Source of the DNA: JBJXHB01 sp046160725
GTDB lineage: Bacteria; Pseudomonadota; Gammaproteobacteria; Burkholderiales; Burkholderiaceae_C
Assembly: GCA_046160725.1 (NCBI GenBank)
Contig: JBJXHB010000053.1
Span: 1 to 12,437, forward strand
Direction of reading: 5' to 3'
DNA length: 12,437 nt
The notes beneath the pieces are model-generated. The model saw only the letters and a list, made by a program, of their open reading frames with translations, made no database searches and had not been told where the DNA came from. Below are positions 6,843 through 12,437 of this stretch, in pieces. Every line of letters starts with the position of its first letter. Position 1 is the stretch's first letter. The translations under genes and the position numbers were made by a program.

Positions 6843-8537
6843 TCATGCCGTGGCGGTCTCTTGACGCACGGCATCGGTGGCGGCGCGGAAGGGCAGGGTT
6901 CCAATGCGCCGGATGGTCTCGATGAAGGCCTCGCCGCCCAGCCGCGTTTGGCGATAGGTGTCGATCACCGCCTCGACGGCATCGGGTATCTCGTCAGCCG
7001 AGAACGAAGGGCCGATCACCCGGCCGGGCACGGCCGGGCCCGAAAGGCGGCTTCCATCGGAGCCGCCCAGGCTCAACTGGTACCACTCGCTGCCGTCCTT
7101 GTCGACGCCGAGGATGCCGATGTGGCCGCTGTGGTGGTGCCCGCAGGAGTTGATGCAGCCGCTGATGTGCAGGTCGATGTCGCCGATGTCGGCCAGCGCA
7201 TCGATATCGTCGAAGCGTTCGTTGATCGCCGCCGCCACCGGGATGGACCGCGCATTGGCCAGGGCGCAGAAGTCTCCGCCCGGGCAGGCGATCATGTCGG
7301 TCAGCAGGCCGATGTTCGGAGTCGCGAAGCCGGCCTCGCGCGCGGCCGACCACAGCGCCGGCAGGTCCGACTCGCGCACCCAGGGCAACAGCAGGTTCTG
7401 GTCATGGGTGACGCGCAGCTCGCCGTGGCTGAAGCGGTCGGCCAGGGCCGCGGCGCGCTCCATCTGCTCAGCGGTGGCATCGCCTGGCGCGAGGCCCGCG
7501 CGCTTGAGCGACAGCGTCACCGCACGCAGGCCGGCCAGCCGGTGCGGGTGGACATTGCGCGCCAGCCAGCGCCGCAGCGCCGTGGGCGCATCGGCGGCTA
7601 GCGGCGTCGGCGCTGCGGTGTCGGCCACGACACCGGGTGGCAGGCGGAAGCTGGCCGCGACCCGGTCGAACTCCGCCGTCGTGATCAGATGCGCTTCGCC
7701 GTCGGTGTCGCGATCCAGGATGGCCCGGAACTCATCGCGCACGGCGCTGAAAAAGCGCTCGCCGTCGGCCTTGACCAGGATCTTGATGCGCGCCTTGTAG
7801 GCGTTGTCGCGCCGGCCAAAGCGGTTGTAGACGCGCACGATGGCCTCGATGAAGACCAGGATCTGCTGCCACGGTACGAACGAGGCTGCTTCGGTGGCGA
7901 TGACCGGCGTGCGGCCCATGCCGCCGCCGACGAGGACGCGGAAGCCGACCGCGCCGTCGGCGTCGCGCCGCAGCTGCAAGCCGATGTCGTGCCAGTCGGT
8001 GGCGGCCCGGTCCTCCTGTGCGCCGGTGACCGCGATCTTGAACTTGCGCGGCAGGAAGGCGAACTCCGGATGCAAGGTGCTCCATTGACGCAGGATCTCG
8101 CAATAGGGCCGCGGGTCGACGATCTCGTCCGCCGCAATGCCGGCCAGCGCGTCGCTGGTGATGTTGCGGATGCAGTTGCCGCTGGTCTGGATGCCGTGCA
8201 TGTCCACATCGGCCAGCAGATCCATGACGTCGGCCGCCCGCTCCAGCGGTATCCAGTTGAACTGCAGGTTTTGCCGTGTCGTGAAGTGGCCATAGCCGCG
8301 GTCATGTTCACGGGCGATGCGGGCCAGCTGGCGCAGCTGGGCGCTGTTCAGCTCGCCGTAGGGCACCGCCACGCGCAGCATGGGTGCATGGCGCTGCACG
8401 TACCAGCCGTTCTGCAGGCGCAACGGGCGGAAGTCATCGTCGGGCAGGGTGCCCGCCAGGTGGCGCTGCAATTGGTCGCGGAACTGTGCTGCGCGGGCGC
8501 GTACGAAACGGCGGTCGAAATCGTTGTAGGTGTACAT
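6843..8537 (-). CDS. cysI: Siroheme sulfite reductase, hemoprotein subunit
   Basis: This 564-residue protein (E. coli CysI is about 570) has the duplicated nitrite/sulfite reductase fold. It reduces sulfite to sulfide with six electrons. The 4Fe-4S/siroheme ligands are Cys418, Cys424 (CPGGDFC), Cys461 and Cys465 (CINSC), the same spacing pattern as E. coli CysI. Likely substrate residues are Arg88 (TTRQ), Arg124 (NCIRN), and Lys165 and Lys167 (RKFK). The ATG at 8537 is the only reasonable start because an in-frame TGA lies 11 codons upstream, yet no ribosome site is visible at normal distance; the nearest GGAG is 20 bases away. It is the first gene of the cysI-DUF934-cobA block, and fdxA and an FNR follow, with no cysJ. 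Electrons therefore probably come from ferredoxin. Nitrite reductase activity cannot be excluded from sequence. Confidence 0.93.
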   Translation of the reverse strand: MYTYNDFDRRFVRARAAQFRDQLQRHLAGTLPDDDFRPLRLQNGWYVQRHAPMLRVAVPYGELNSAQLRQLARIAREHDRGYGHFTTRQNLQFNWIPLERAADVMDLLADVDMHGIQTSGNCIRNITSDALAGIAADEIVDPRPYCEILRQWSTLHPEFAFLPRKFKIAVTGAQEDRAATDWHDIGLQLRRDADGAVGFRVLVGGGMGRTPVIATEAASFVPWQQILVFIEAIVRVYNRFGRRDNAYKARIKILVKADGERFFSAVRDEFRAILDRDTDGEAHLITTAEFDRVAASFRLPPGVVADTAAPTPLAADAPTALRRWLARNVHPHRLAGLRAVTLSLKRAGLAPGDATAEQMERAAALADRFSHGELRVTHDQNLLLPWVRESDLPALWSAAREAGFATPNIGLLTDMIACPGGDFCALANARSIPVAAAINERFDDIDALADIGDIDLHISGCINSCGHHHSGHIGILGVDKDGSEWYQLSLGGSDGSRLSGPAVPGRVIGPSFSADEIPDAVEAVIDTYRQTRLGGEAFIETIRRIGTLPFRAATDAVRQETATA

Positions 8538-8559
8538 GTTGGGTGCCGGTGATGTCGCT

Positions 8560-8606
8560 CCGGTGTTTCAGCACGTGGACTCAACACCGGCCGACAGCCG
8601 CGGTGT
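8560..8606 (-). repeat. Competing inverted repeats in the cysI leader
   Basis: Three arms are present. On the minus strand ACACCG (8606-8601) can pair with CGGTGT (8590-8585). The same CGGTGT, as part of CCGGTGTT (8590-8583), can instead pair with AACACCGG (8567-8560) over a perfect 8 bp with a 15-base loop. The two hairpins exclude each other. The downstream arm ends 22 bases before the cysI start codon. They could be an RNA switch, or DNA half-sites for a LysR-type regulator such as CysB. Confidence 0.5.
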
Positions 8607-8863
8607 ACTCGCCTGAGTCAACTGAGCGGTTTGCGGCACGGACAGGGTCTTTTGCGATGCCAGCCCGGGGACGGCGCCGATGTGGAAGCCGCTGAGAATG
8701 GCCAGAGGGTTCCTGTAGGCGCCTAGGGTCTCTGAGAAGACCCCCAGACCGGCCAATTCGGATCAGACCCAAGCAGCGGGAAGAGAAAACCTGGGGATGC
8801 CCGACGCGTTCTCGTATAGGCAGAGTGGGTTCGTTGAGTGGGGTGCACTCTAGGAATGCTTCA

Positions 8864-8869
8864 TATAAT
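8864..8869 (+). promoter_or_regulatory. Candidate -10 box for the patatin-like gene
   Basis: A perfect TATAAT in an AT-rich patch of an otherwise GC-rich genome, 27 bases before the ATG at 8897. No -35 match is seen at 16-18 bases, and the reverse strand also reads TATA-like, so strand and use are uncertain. Confidence 0.45.
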
Positions 8870-8896
8870 TTGGAAGTACATTTTTGATCATTGTTT

Positions 8897-9871
8897 ATGC
8901 ACATTAGGTCTAAAGAAGAGCGCAACGCTGCCGTCGATGCCATTCGGTCCATCAGCCGCAGACGCATCCTGGGCGGCTGTGCGGCGGCGGGGCTGGGCTT
9001 GCTGGCGGGTTGCCAGACCGCGCCCAAGCCGGCTGACCGGCCGGATGCGTCACCGATACCGCCAGGCTCGCCCGCCCTGCCGCCAAGGCCGCCACGCATC
9101 GGCCTGGCACTGGGTGGCGGTGCGGCACGCGGCTTTGCCCATATCGGTGTGATCCAGGTCCTGGAAGAAGCCGGCATCAAGCCGGCCTTGGTCGTGGGCA
9201 CGTCGGCGGGCAGCCTGGTGGCGGCGCTCTACGCGTCAGGGCGCAGCAGCGCCGAACTGGCCCGCCTGGCCCAGGATATGGATGAGTCGGCGATCACCGA
9301 CTGGTCGTTTCCCGGCCGCGGGCTGATCCGCGGCGAGGCCCTGGCACGCTATGTGCGCGACCAGACCGGCGGGCGCACCATCGAGCAGTTGCCCATGCCG
9401 CTGGGCATTGTGGCCACGGACCTGGACAGCGGCGAGCCGATCCTGTTCCGGCGCGGGGACATAGGCGCTGCGGTCCGTGCATCGAGCGCAGTACCGGCGG
9501 TGTTCCAGCCGGTGCGCATCAATGGCCGCGAGTATGTGGACGGCGGCCTGGTATCACCAGTGCCGGTGCGGTTTGCGCGCGAGATGGGTGCCGAGATGGT
9601 GATTGCGGTGGACATCGCCTCCCAGCCGGCCGGTCAGGCGACAGGCGATGCGTTTCGGTTGCTGTTGCAGACCTTCACGATCATGGGGCGGAGCATCAGC
9701 GCCTTCGAGTTGCGCGAGGCGGACCTGGTGATCCGTCCCGACCTGGCCGGTGTAGGCAGCTCGGACTTCACCGCGCGCCGGCGCGCCATTGATGCCGGGC
9801 GTGACGCCGCAAGGGCGCAACTGGGCACGCTGCGGCAGCGTTTGCTGGCGCTGACCCGACCGCAACCGTGA
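8897..9871 (+). CDS. Patatin-like phospholipase, predicted lipoprotein
   Basis: This 324-residue protein has all patatin catalytic elements: oxyanion loop GGGAARG (73-79), nucleophile Ser103 in GTSAGS, and the dyad Asp215 in DGG. Such enzymes are serine acyl hydrolases acting on phospholipids or other acyl esters; this one resembles the RssA/YchK group. The N-terminus carries SRRRIL (20-25), a hydrophobic stretch and the lipobox LAGC with Cys39, followed by a Pro-rich linker to about residue 66. It should therefore be a lipid-anchored envelope protein, possibly Tat-exported. The start is uncertain: ATG 8897 is given, an in-frame TTG lies two codons earlier at 8891, and neither has a good ribosome site (GGAAG is about 20 bases away). 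It is transcribed away from cysI and converges on the phasin gene. Its substrate is unknown. Confidence 0.9.
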   Translation: MHIRSKEERNAAVDAIRSISRRRILGGCAAAGLGLLAGCQTAPKPADRPDASPIPPGSPALPPRPPRIGLALGGGAARGFAHIGVIQVLEEAGIKPALVVGTSAGSLVAALYASGRSSAELARLAQDMDESAITDWSFPGRGLIRGEALARYVRDQTGGRTIEQLPMPLGIVATDLDSGEPILFRRGDIGAAVRASSAVPAVFQPVRINGREYVDGGLVSPVPVRFAREMGAEMVIAVDIASQPAGQATGDAFRLLLQTFTIMGRSISAFELREADLVIRPDLAGVGSSDFTARRRAIDAGRDAARAQLGTLRQRLLALTRPQP

Positions 9872-9891
9872 GGGCCAGGCGGCCGCCCCAT

Positions 9892-9925
9892 AAAAAACGG
9901 CCCGGTGGTGAACCACCGGGCCGTT
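9892..9925 (-). terminator. Rho-independent terminator of the phasin gene
   Basis: A perfect 14-bp inverted repeat (9896-9909 with 9912-9925) is followed on the minus strand by a run of six T (9892-9897). It lies about 145 bases beyond the phasin stop and 20 bases after the convergent patatin stop. The plus-strand side lacks a T run, so it mainly serves the phasin transcript. The stretch between (9926-10069) has no gene; it holds GGTACC repeated at 9928 and 9953 around a GAAA/TTTC pair, forming an imperfect hairpin. Confidence 0.88.
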
Positions 9926-10069
9926 GAAGGTACCCTGAAACGAATTTCGAGAGGTACCGAGGAGACAACCGATCAGGACAGCTGCAGCCGCACAGGCCAC
10001 AGCTCTCCGTCTGAGGCAGGACCGACGCGAAAGTTCCGTCGTCGGACCCGGCCATCAAAACCGGCTTGA

Positions 10070-10633
10070 TCAGGCGGCGCTGCGCTTGGTCGACTTTCCA
10101 GCGGCCTGGGTGGCCTTGACGGCCGTGTTGGTCACAGCAGCCATGTTGGCCTCAGCAAACTCGGTGGCCTGCTTGGCAGCCTTTTGGGCGGTCTCGTAGG
10201 CGTTGTTGGCAGCTGCGACGGCAGACTTGACCAGCGAGGCCACGCTCTCGGTACCGGCCGGCGCGCTCTTGGCGGCCGTGTCGACAGCGGTGGTGAACTT
10301 CTTCTGCAGCTCAGAAACCTGCACTTCGACGGACTTTGCCACTTCACGGTTGGCGGCGGTGGTGATGTCGTAGACATGGCGGCTGTAGGCCGCGGCCTTC
10401 TCGGCAGCCGGCTGCAGCAGGCTGGCTTGCAGGGCCAGCAGTTCCTGCGCGTCCTTGACGGTCAGGGCCGCGCGGGCGGTGTCGGTGAACTCGCTGTAGC
10501 TGGTCTTGGCAACCTGCAGGTTCAGCTCGACCAGCTTCTCAACGCCTTCGAAGGCCTTGGCGGACAGGTCGAACAGGGTTTCCAGGTTGGCCTTGTTGGC
10601 GGCTTGCACTTGCTCGAGGGTCAGGAAGGTCAT
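10070..10633 (-). CDS. phaP: Phasin, polyhydroxyalkanoate granule protein
   Basis: This 187-residue protein matches the PhaP-type phasin family: it begins MTFLTLEQVQAANKANLETL, with FEGVEKLVELNLQVAK and LLALQASLLQPAAEKAAAYSRH downstream. The whole chain is predicted helical, rich in Ala, Lys and Glu, without Cys or Trp, and ends in a basic tail (KSTKRSAA). Phasins coat intracellular polyhydroxybutyrate granules and control their size and number. ATG 10633 has GGAG 7 bases upstream. The gene stands alone on the minus strand with its own promoter, a pair of operator-like repeats and a strong terminator, which is how the granule-responsive phaP genes of Burkholderiales are usually organised. A paralogue elsewhere is likely, since such genomes often have several phasins. 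Confidence 0.94.
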   Translation of the reverse strand: MTFLTLEQVQAANKANLETLFDLSAKAFEGVEKLVELNLQVAKTSYSEFTDTARAALTVKDAQELLALQASLLQPAAEKAAAYSRHVYDITTAANREVAKSVEVQVSELQKKFTTAVDTAAKSAPAGTESVASLVKSAVAAANNAYETAQKAAKQATEFAEANMAAVTNTAVKATQAAGKSTKRSAA

Positions 10634-10676
10634 GGTTCAGCTCCGGTTGGATGGACGATTCGGGACTTGGGCCGCG

Positions 10677-10694
10677 TTTTGTTGCAGCGCAGCA
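10677..10694 (-). promoter_or_regulatory. Operator-like repeat copy 2, at the phasin transcription start
   Basis: On the minus strand this reads TGCTGC-N3-GCAACAAAA, identical outside the three central bases to copy 1 at 10736-10753. It would cover about +2 to +19 of the transcript started by the promoter at 10703-10730. TGC/GCA-rich inverted sites are what PhaR, the PHA-granule-sensing repressor, is reported to bind. PhaR is inferred, not seen in the window. Confidence 0.55.
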
Positions 10695-10702
10695 TGGGGC
10701 GA

Positions 10703-10730
10703 AGTATAGGGAGGAACCCGCGGAAGGCAA
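10703..10730 (-). promoter_or_regulatory. phaP: Sigma-70 promoter of the phasin gene
   Basis: On the minus strand TTGCCT (10725-10730) and TATACT (10703-10708) are separated by 16 bases, with four and five matches to consensus. Transcription would start near 10696, giving a leader of about 63 bases before the phasin ATG. Confidence 0.72.
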
Positions 10731-10735
10731 GCGCT

Positions 10736-10753
10736 TTTTGTTGCGCTGCAGCA
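10736..10753 (-). promoter_or_regulatory. Operator-like repeat copy 1, just upstream of the phasin -35 box
   Basis: On the minus strand TGCTGC-AGC-GCAACAAAA, ending 5 bases before the -35 box. Together with copy 2 it brackets the promoter with sites of the same orientation, 59 bases apart. This fits a repressor that binds both sides of the promoter, as described for PhaR at phaP in Cupriavidus. Confidence 0.55.
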
Positions 10754-11086
10754 ATCTAGAGAGGCCGTTCAGATTTCGGTGACCGGCTGGCGTCGGCCTT
10801 CGACCGCGTCTAGCGCTGGTACGAGCGGGGGACCGCGTTCTCTTGACGACTTGCCTGACTACTGAGCCAACAGTGCTGCGCGGCGAGTGCGCCATCGACC
10901 CGCCGATAATTCGGCGCATTCACCGGCATAGCCCGATGCCAGCGGCTTCGGACCATCCATGACGGTTGCGCCCTTGAAGCACACCATGACCTATTACCTG
11001 TACGGGAACACCTCATATCCTGCGAGGCTGGTGACGACGCGGACGGCCTCATCGACCGCGCCCCAAACGGCGAAGGCAGGGTTGCC
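10754..11086. other. Intergenic region between the phasin promoter and the hydroxyacid dehydrogenase
   Basis: No gene is recognised in these 333 bases. On the plus strand GAGTGCGCC (10885-10893) pairs with GGCGCATTC (10913-10921) over 9 bp with one G-T. Inside it a GCCGA-TAAT-TCGGC hairpin (10902-10915) would compete, and GGCAT/ATGCC (10925-10940) forms another small stem. The minus strand carries two adjacent short frames, one ending at 10994 and a 42-codon ATG frame (10857-10985), without recognised homologues or good ribosome sites. It may be decayed sequence or an unknown structured RNA. Confidence 0.5.
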
Positions 11087-12076
11087 GTGACACGCCCGGC
11101 CATCCTGGTCGCCCGCGCGGTGTTCCCGGACATCGTCGACCGCCTGCGCGCGCATTTCGATGTGGCGGACAACCCGGACGATGAACTGTGGCCGCGCTCG
11201 GAGCTGTTGGCACGCCTGCAGGGAAAGGCCGGCGTGTTCGTCACTGCTTTCGAGCGCATCGATGCCGACTTGCTCGCTGCCTGCCCGGACCTGCGTGTGG
11301 TGGCCAACATGGCGGTGGGCGTCAACAACATCGATCTGGTGGCCTGTAACTCGCGCGGCGTGTTGGTGACCAACACACCGGATGTGCTGACCGAGACCAC
11401 CGCCGATCTGGGTTTTGCGCTGATGATGGCTGCAGCGCGGCGCTTGTCTGAGGCCGAGCGCTTCCTGCGCAGCGGCACCTGGGACAAGTGGTCCTACGAC
11501 ATGATGACCGGCAGCGATGTGCATGGCGCCACGCTGGGCATCCTCGGAATGGGGCGCATCGGTCAGGCCATCGCGCGCCGCGGTGCGCTGGGCTTTGGCA
11601 TGCGGGTGATCTATCACAACCGCAGCCGGCTGCCCGAAGCCGAGGAGACGCCGCTGTCGGCGCGCTGGGTGGGCAAGTCCGAGCTGCTGGCGACCAGTGA
11701 CCACCTGGTGCTGGTGCTGCCGTATTCGGCCGCCAGCCATCATGCGATCGGCGCCACCGAGCTGGCGCAGATGAAGGCGACTGCAACCTTGACCAACATT
11801 GCCCGCGGCGGGGTCGTTGATGATGCCGCGTTGGCCACCGCACTAGCGGCTGGTTGCCCGGCGGCTGCGGCACTGGATGTCTTCGAAGGCGAGCCGCAGG
11901 TGCACCCGGCGCTTCTCAGGCTGCGGAACGTGGTGCTGACCCCGCACATTGGCAGCGCCAGTGTGGCTACGCGTCGGGCCATGGCCTCGCGCGCCGCCGA
12001 CAACCTGATCGCCGCGCTGACCGGCGGGCAGCCACCGACGCCGGTCAATCCCGAGGTCTTGCACCGGGCCGCGTAA
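11087..12076 (+). CDS. D-2-hydroxyacid dehydrogenase (glyoxylate/hydroxypyruvate reductase type)
   Basis: This 329-residue protein belongs to the D-isomer-specific 2-hydroxyacid dehydrogenases. The dinucleotide motif GILGMGRIG spans 151-159. Catalytic residues are Arg240 (NIARGGVVD), Glu269 (DVFEGEP) and His287 (TPHIGS); NMAVGVNNID (74-83) is the substrate-loop region. HNRS (178-181) after the second strand places an Arg where the NADPH phosphate binds, favouring NADPH. The closest well-known types are glyoxylate/hydroxypyruvate reductase and 2-ketogluconate reductase (GhrB/GyaR), converting glyoxylate to glycolate or hydroxypyruvate to D-glycerate. The start is GTG 11087 with GAAGG and CAGGG upstream; the frame is open further back to 10910 but has no better start. 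It stands alone, with rmuC 30 bases behind on the same strand. The exact substrate cannot be settled from sequence. Confidence 0.9.
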   Translation: MTRPAILVARAVFPDIVDRLRAHFDVADNPDDELWPRSELLARLQGKAGVFVTAFERIDADLLAACPDLRVVANMAVGVNNIDLVACNSRGVLVTNTPDVLTETTADLGFALMMAAARRLSEAERFLRSGTWDKWSYDMMTGSDVHGATLGILGMGRIGQAIARRGALGFGMRVIYHNRSRLPEAEETPLSARWVGKSELLATSDHLVLVLPYSAASHHAIGATELAQMKATATLTNIARGGVVDDAALATALAAGCPAAAALDVFEGEPQVHPALLRLRNVVLTPHIGSASVATRRAMASRAADNLIAALTGGQPPTPVNPEVLHRAA

Positions 12077-12090
12077 GCATCGAACCTGGC

Positions 12091-12099
12091 TGAGACAAT
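12091..12099 (+). promoter_or_regulatory. Extended -10 element before rmuC
   Basis: TGAGACAAT, that is TGn plus GACAAT (four of six matches), ends 7 bases before the rmuC ATG. Transcription from it would start at or next to that ATG, implying a leaderless message. No -35 box is evident. It lies in the 30-base gap after the dehydrogenase stop. Confidence 0.4.
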
Positions 12100-12106
12100 C
12101 CACCCG

Positions 12107-12437
12107 ATGCTTCCAGGTCTTGACGGGTCCATCGGTATGCTGTTGCTGCTGTTGCTGGTGGCGCAGTTGGTGCTGCTGCTATGGCTGGCGTTCCGCCGCC
12201 GTGCCGGCGGCGACACCGCCGCCCTGCTGGCAAGCCAGACCGACGTACTGCGCAGCGCGCAGTCGGTGGCACTGGACCGCATCGAGCGTGAGCTGCGCGA
12301 CGAGCTTGGGCGGCAGGCCCAGGCCCACCGCAGCGATGTCGCCGCGCTGCAGCAGGTGCTGCTGACGCAAAGTGGCGATGTCGCGCGCACCCAGAACGAA
12401 CAGATCGACTCCTTCCGCACTCAGCTGGCGGCGATGC
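12107..12437 (+). CDS. rmuC: DNA recombination protein RmuC, N-terminal part (3' end outside window)
   Basis: The first 110 residues are present and the frame runs off the window. They show one N-terminal transmembrane segment (about residues 11-28, nearly all Leu, Val and Ala, ended by RRR), then a long charged helical stretch rich in Gln, Arg, Glu and Leu with heptad character (ERELRDELGRQAQAH, NEQIDSFRTQLAAM). That is the RmuC layout: a membrane-anchored coiled coil ahead of a nuclease-like domain, here still downstream. RmuC limits recombination at inverted repeats. ATG 12107 is given; ATG 12137 in the same frame would remove ten residues and still keep the membrane segment. Neither has a clear ribosome site, and the extended -10 at 12091 would give a leaderless message from 12107. 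Confidence 0.82.
   Translation, partial: MLPGLDGSIGMLLLLLLVAQLVLLLWLAFRRRAGGDTAALLASQTDVLRSAQSVALDRIERELRDELGRQAQAHRSDVAALQQVLLTQSGDVARTQNEQIDSFRTQLAAM

Larger units (their letters stand above)
8538..8890. other. Divergent intergenic region between cysI and the patatin gene
   Basis: No convincing gene lies in these 353 bases. The cysI side holds competing inverted repeats (8560-8606). The middle holds a perfect 10-base palindrome TAGGCGCCTA (8716-8725) followed directly by a 6-bp hairpin GGGTCT/AGACCC (8726-8743). The right end turns AT-rich from about 8855, with a perfect TATAAT at 8864. A GAGTGGG direct repeat (8823-8829 and 8836-8842) and an AGAGTG/CACTCT inverted repeat (8822-8851) stand before it. 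A 62-codon frame with a TTG start (8568-8756, minus) is present but has no ribosome site and no recognised homologue. Transcription start sites for both genes should be here. Confidence 0.6.

Noticed and set aside
8616..8621. TTGACT as the -35 box of a cysI promoter
   Set aside because: No acceptable -10 box is found 16-18 bases downstream on the minus strand.
8538..8760. SAM, SAH or cobalamin riboswitch in front of cysI
   Set aside because: None of the conserved core sequences of these classes could be found; only generic inverted repeats are present.
9768..10058. Minus-strand frame encoding a Cys-rich segment (CGLCGCSCP) after the phasin gene
   Set aside because: It runs into the terminator and then antisense to the patatin gene, has no ribosome site, and is better read as phasin 3' untranslated sequence.
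10885..10940. Integron attC site
   Set aside because: The stems looked suggestive, but the RYYYAAC/GTTRRRY core ends and an integrase or cassette array are absent.

Overview
The window is GC-rich with strong G/C at third codon positions. Its gene content points to an aerobic, polyhydroxyalkanoate-forming betaproteobacterium of the order Burkholderiales: a phasin, the cysI-DUF934 pair, an Azotobacter-type FdxA ferredoxin beside a thioredoxin-reductase-like ferredoxin-NADP reductase, and RmuC. The genus cannot be fixed from the sequence alone. No insertion sequence, CRISPR array, prophage gene or integrase was recognised, so this looks like chromosomal housekeeping territory.

Layout. 1-1416 (+): the end of a multicopper oxidase, then a small exported cupredoxin, probably a copper-handling pair. 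1447-1618 (-): tRNA-Asn(GTT) with its own promoter and terminator. 1615-3879 (-): a TonB-dependent outer-membrane receptor preceded by a clear TPP riboswitch and a hairpin that buries its ribosome-binding site and start codon. This makes it a probable thiamine (or thiamine-derivative) importer rather than a siderophore receptor. 3985-8537 (-): a sulfite-reduction cluster read in the order cysI, DUF934, cobA-type uroporphyrinogen methyltransferase, fdxA, ferredoxin-NADP reductase. 8538-8890: a divergent intergenic region whose cysI side can form competing hairpins. 8897-9871 (+): a patatin-like lipoprotein. 9892-10753 (-): a phasin gene with a strong terminator and a promoter bracketed by two copies of an operator-like repeat. 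11087-12076 (+): a D-2-hydroxyacid dehydrogenase of the glyoxylate/hydroxypyruvate reductase type. 12107-end (+): the start of rmuC.

How the genes fit together. The sulfite block contains the parts needed for an NADPH to FNR to ferredoxin to CysI electron route, plus the methyltransferase that commits uroporphyrinogen III to siroheme, the CysI cofactor. No cysJ flavoprotein gene is present in the window. The most informative non-coding signals are the TPP riboswitch (secure), the phasin operator pair (good), and the alternative hairpins in the cysI leader (speculative).
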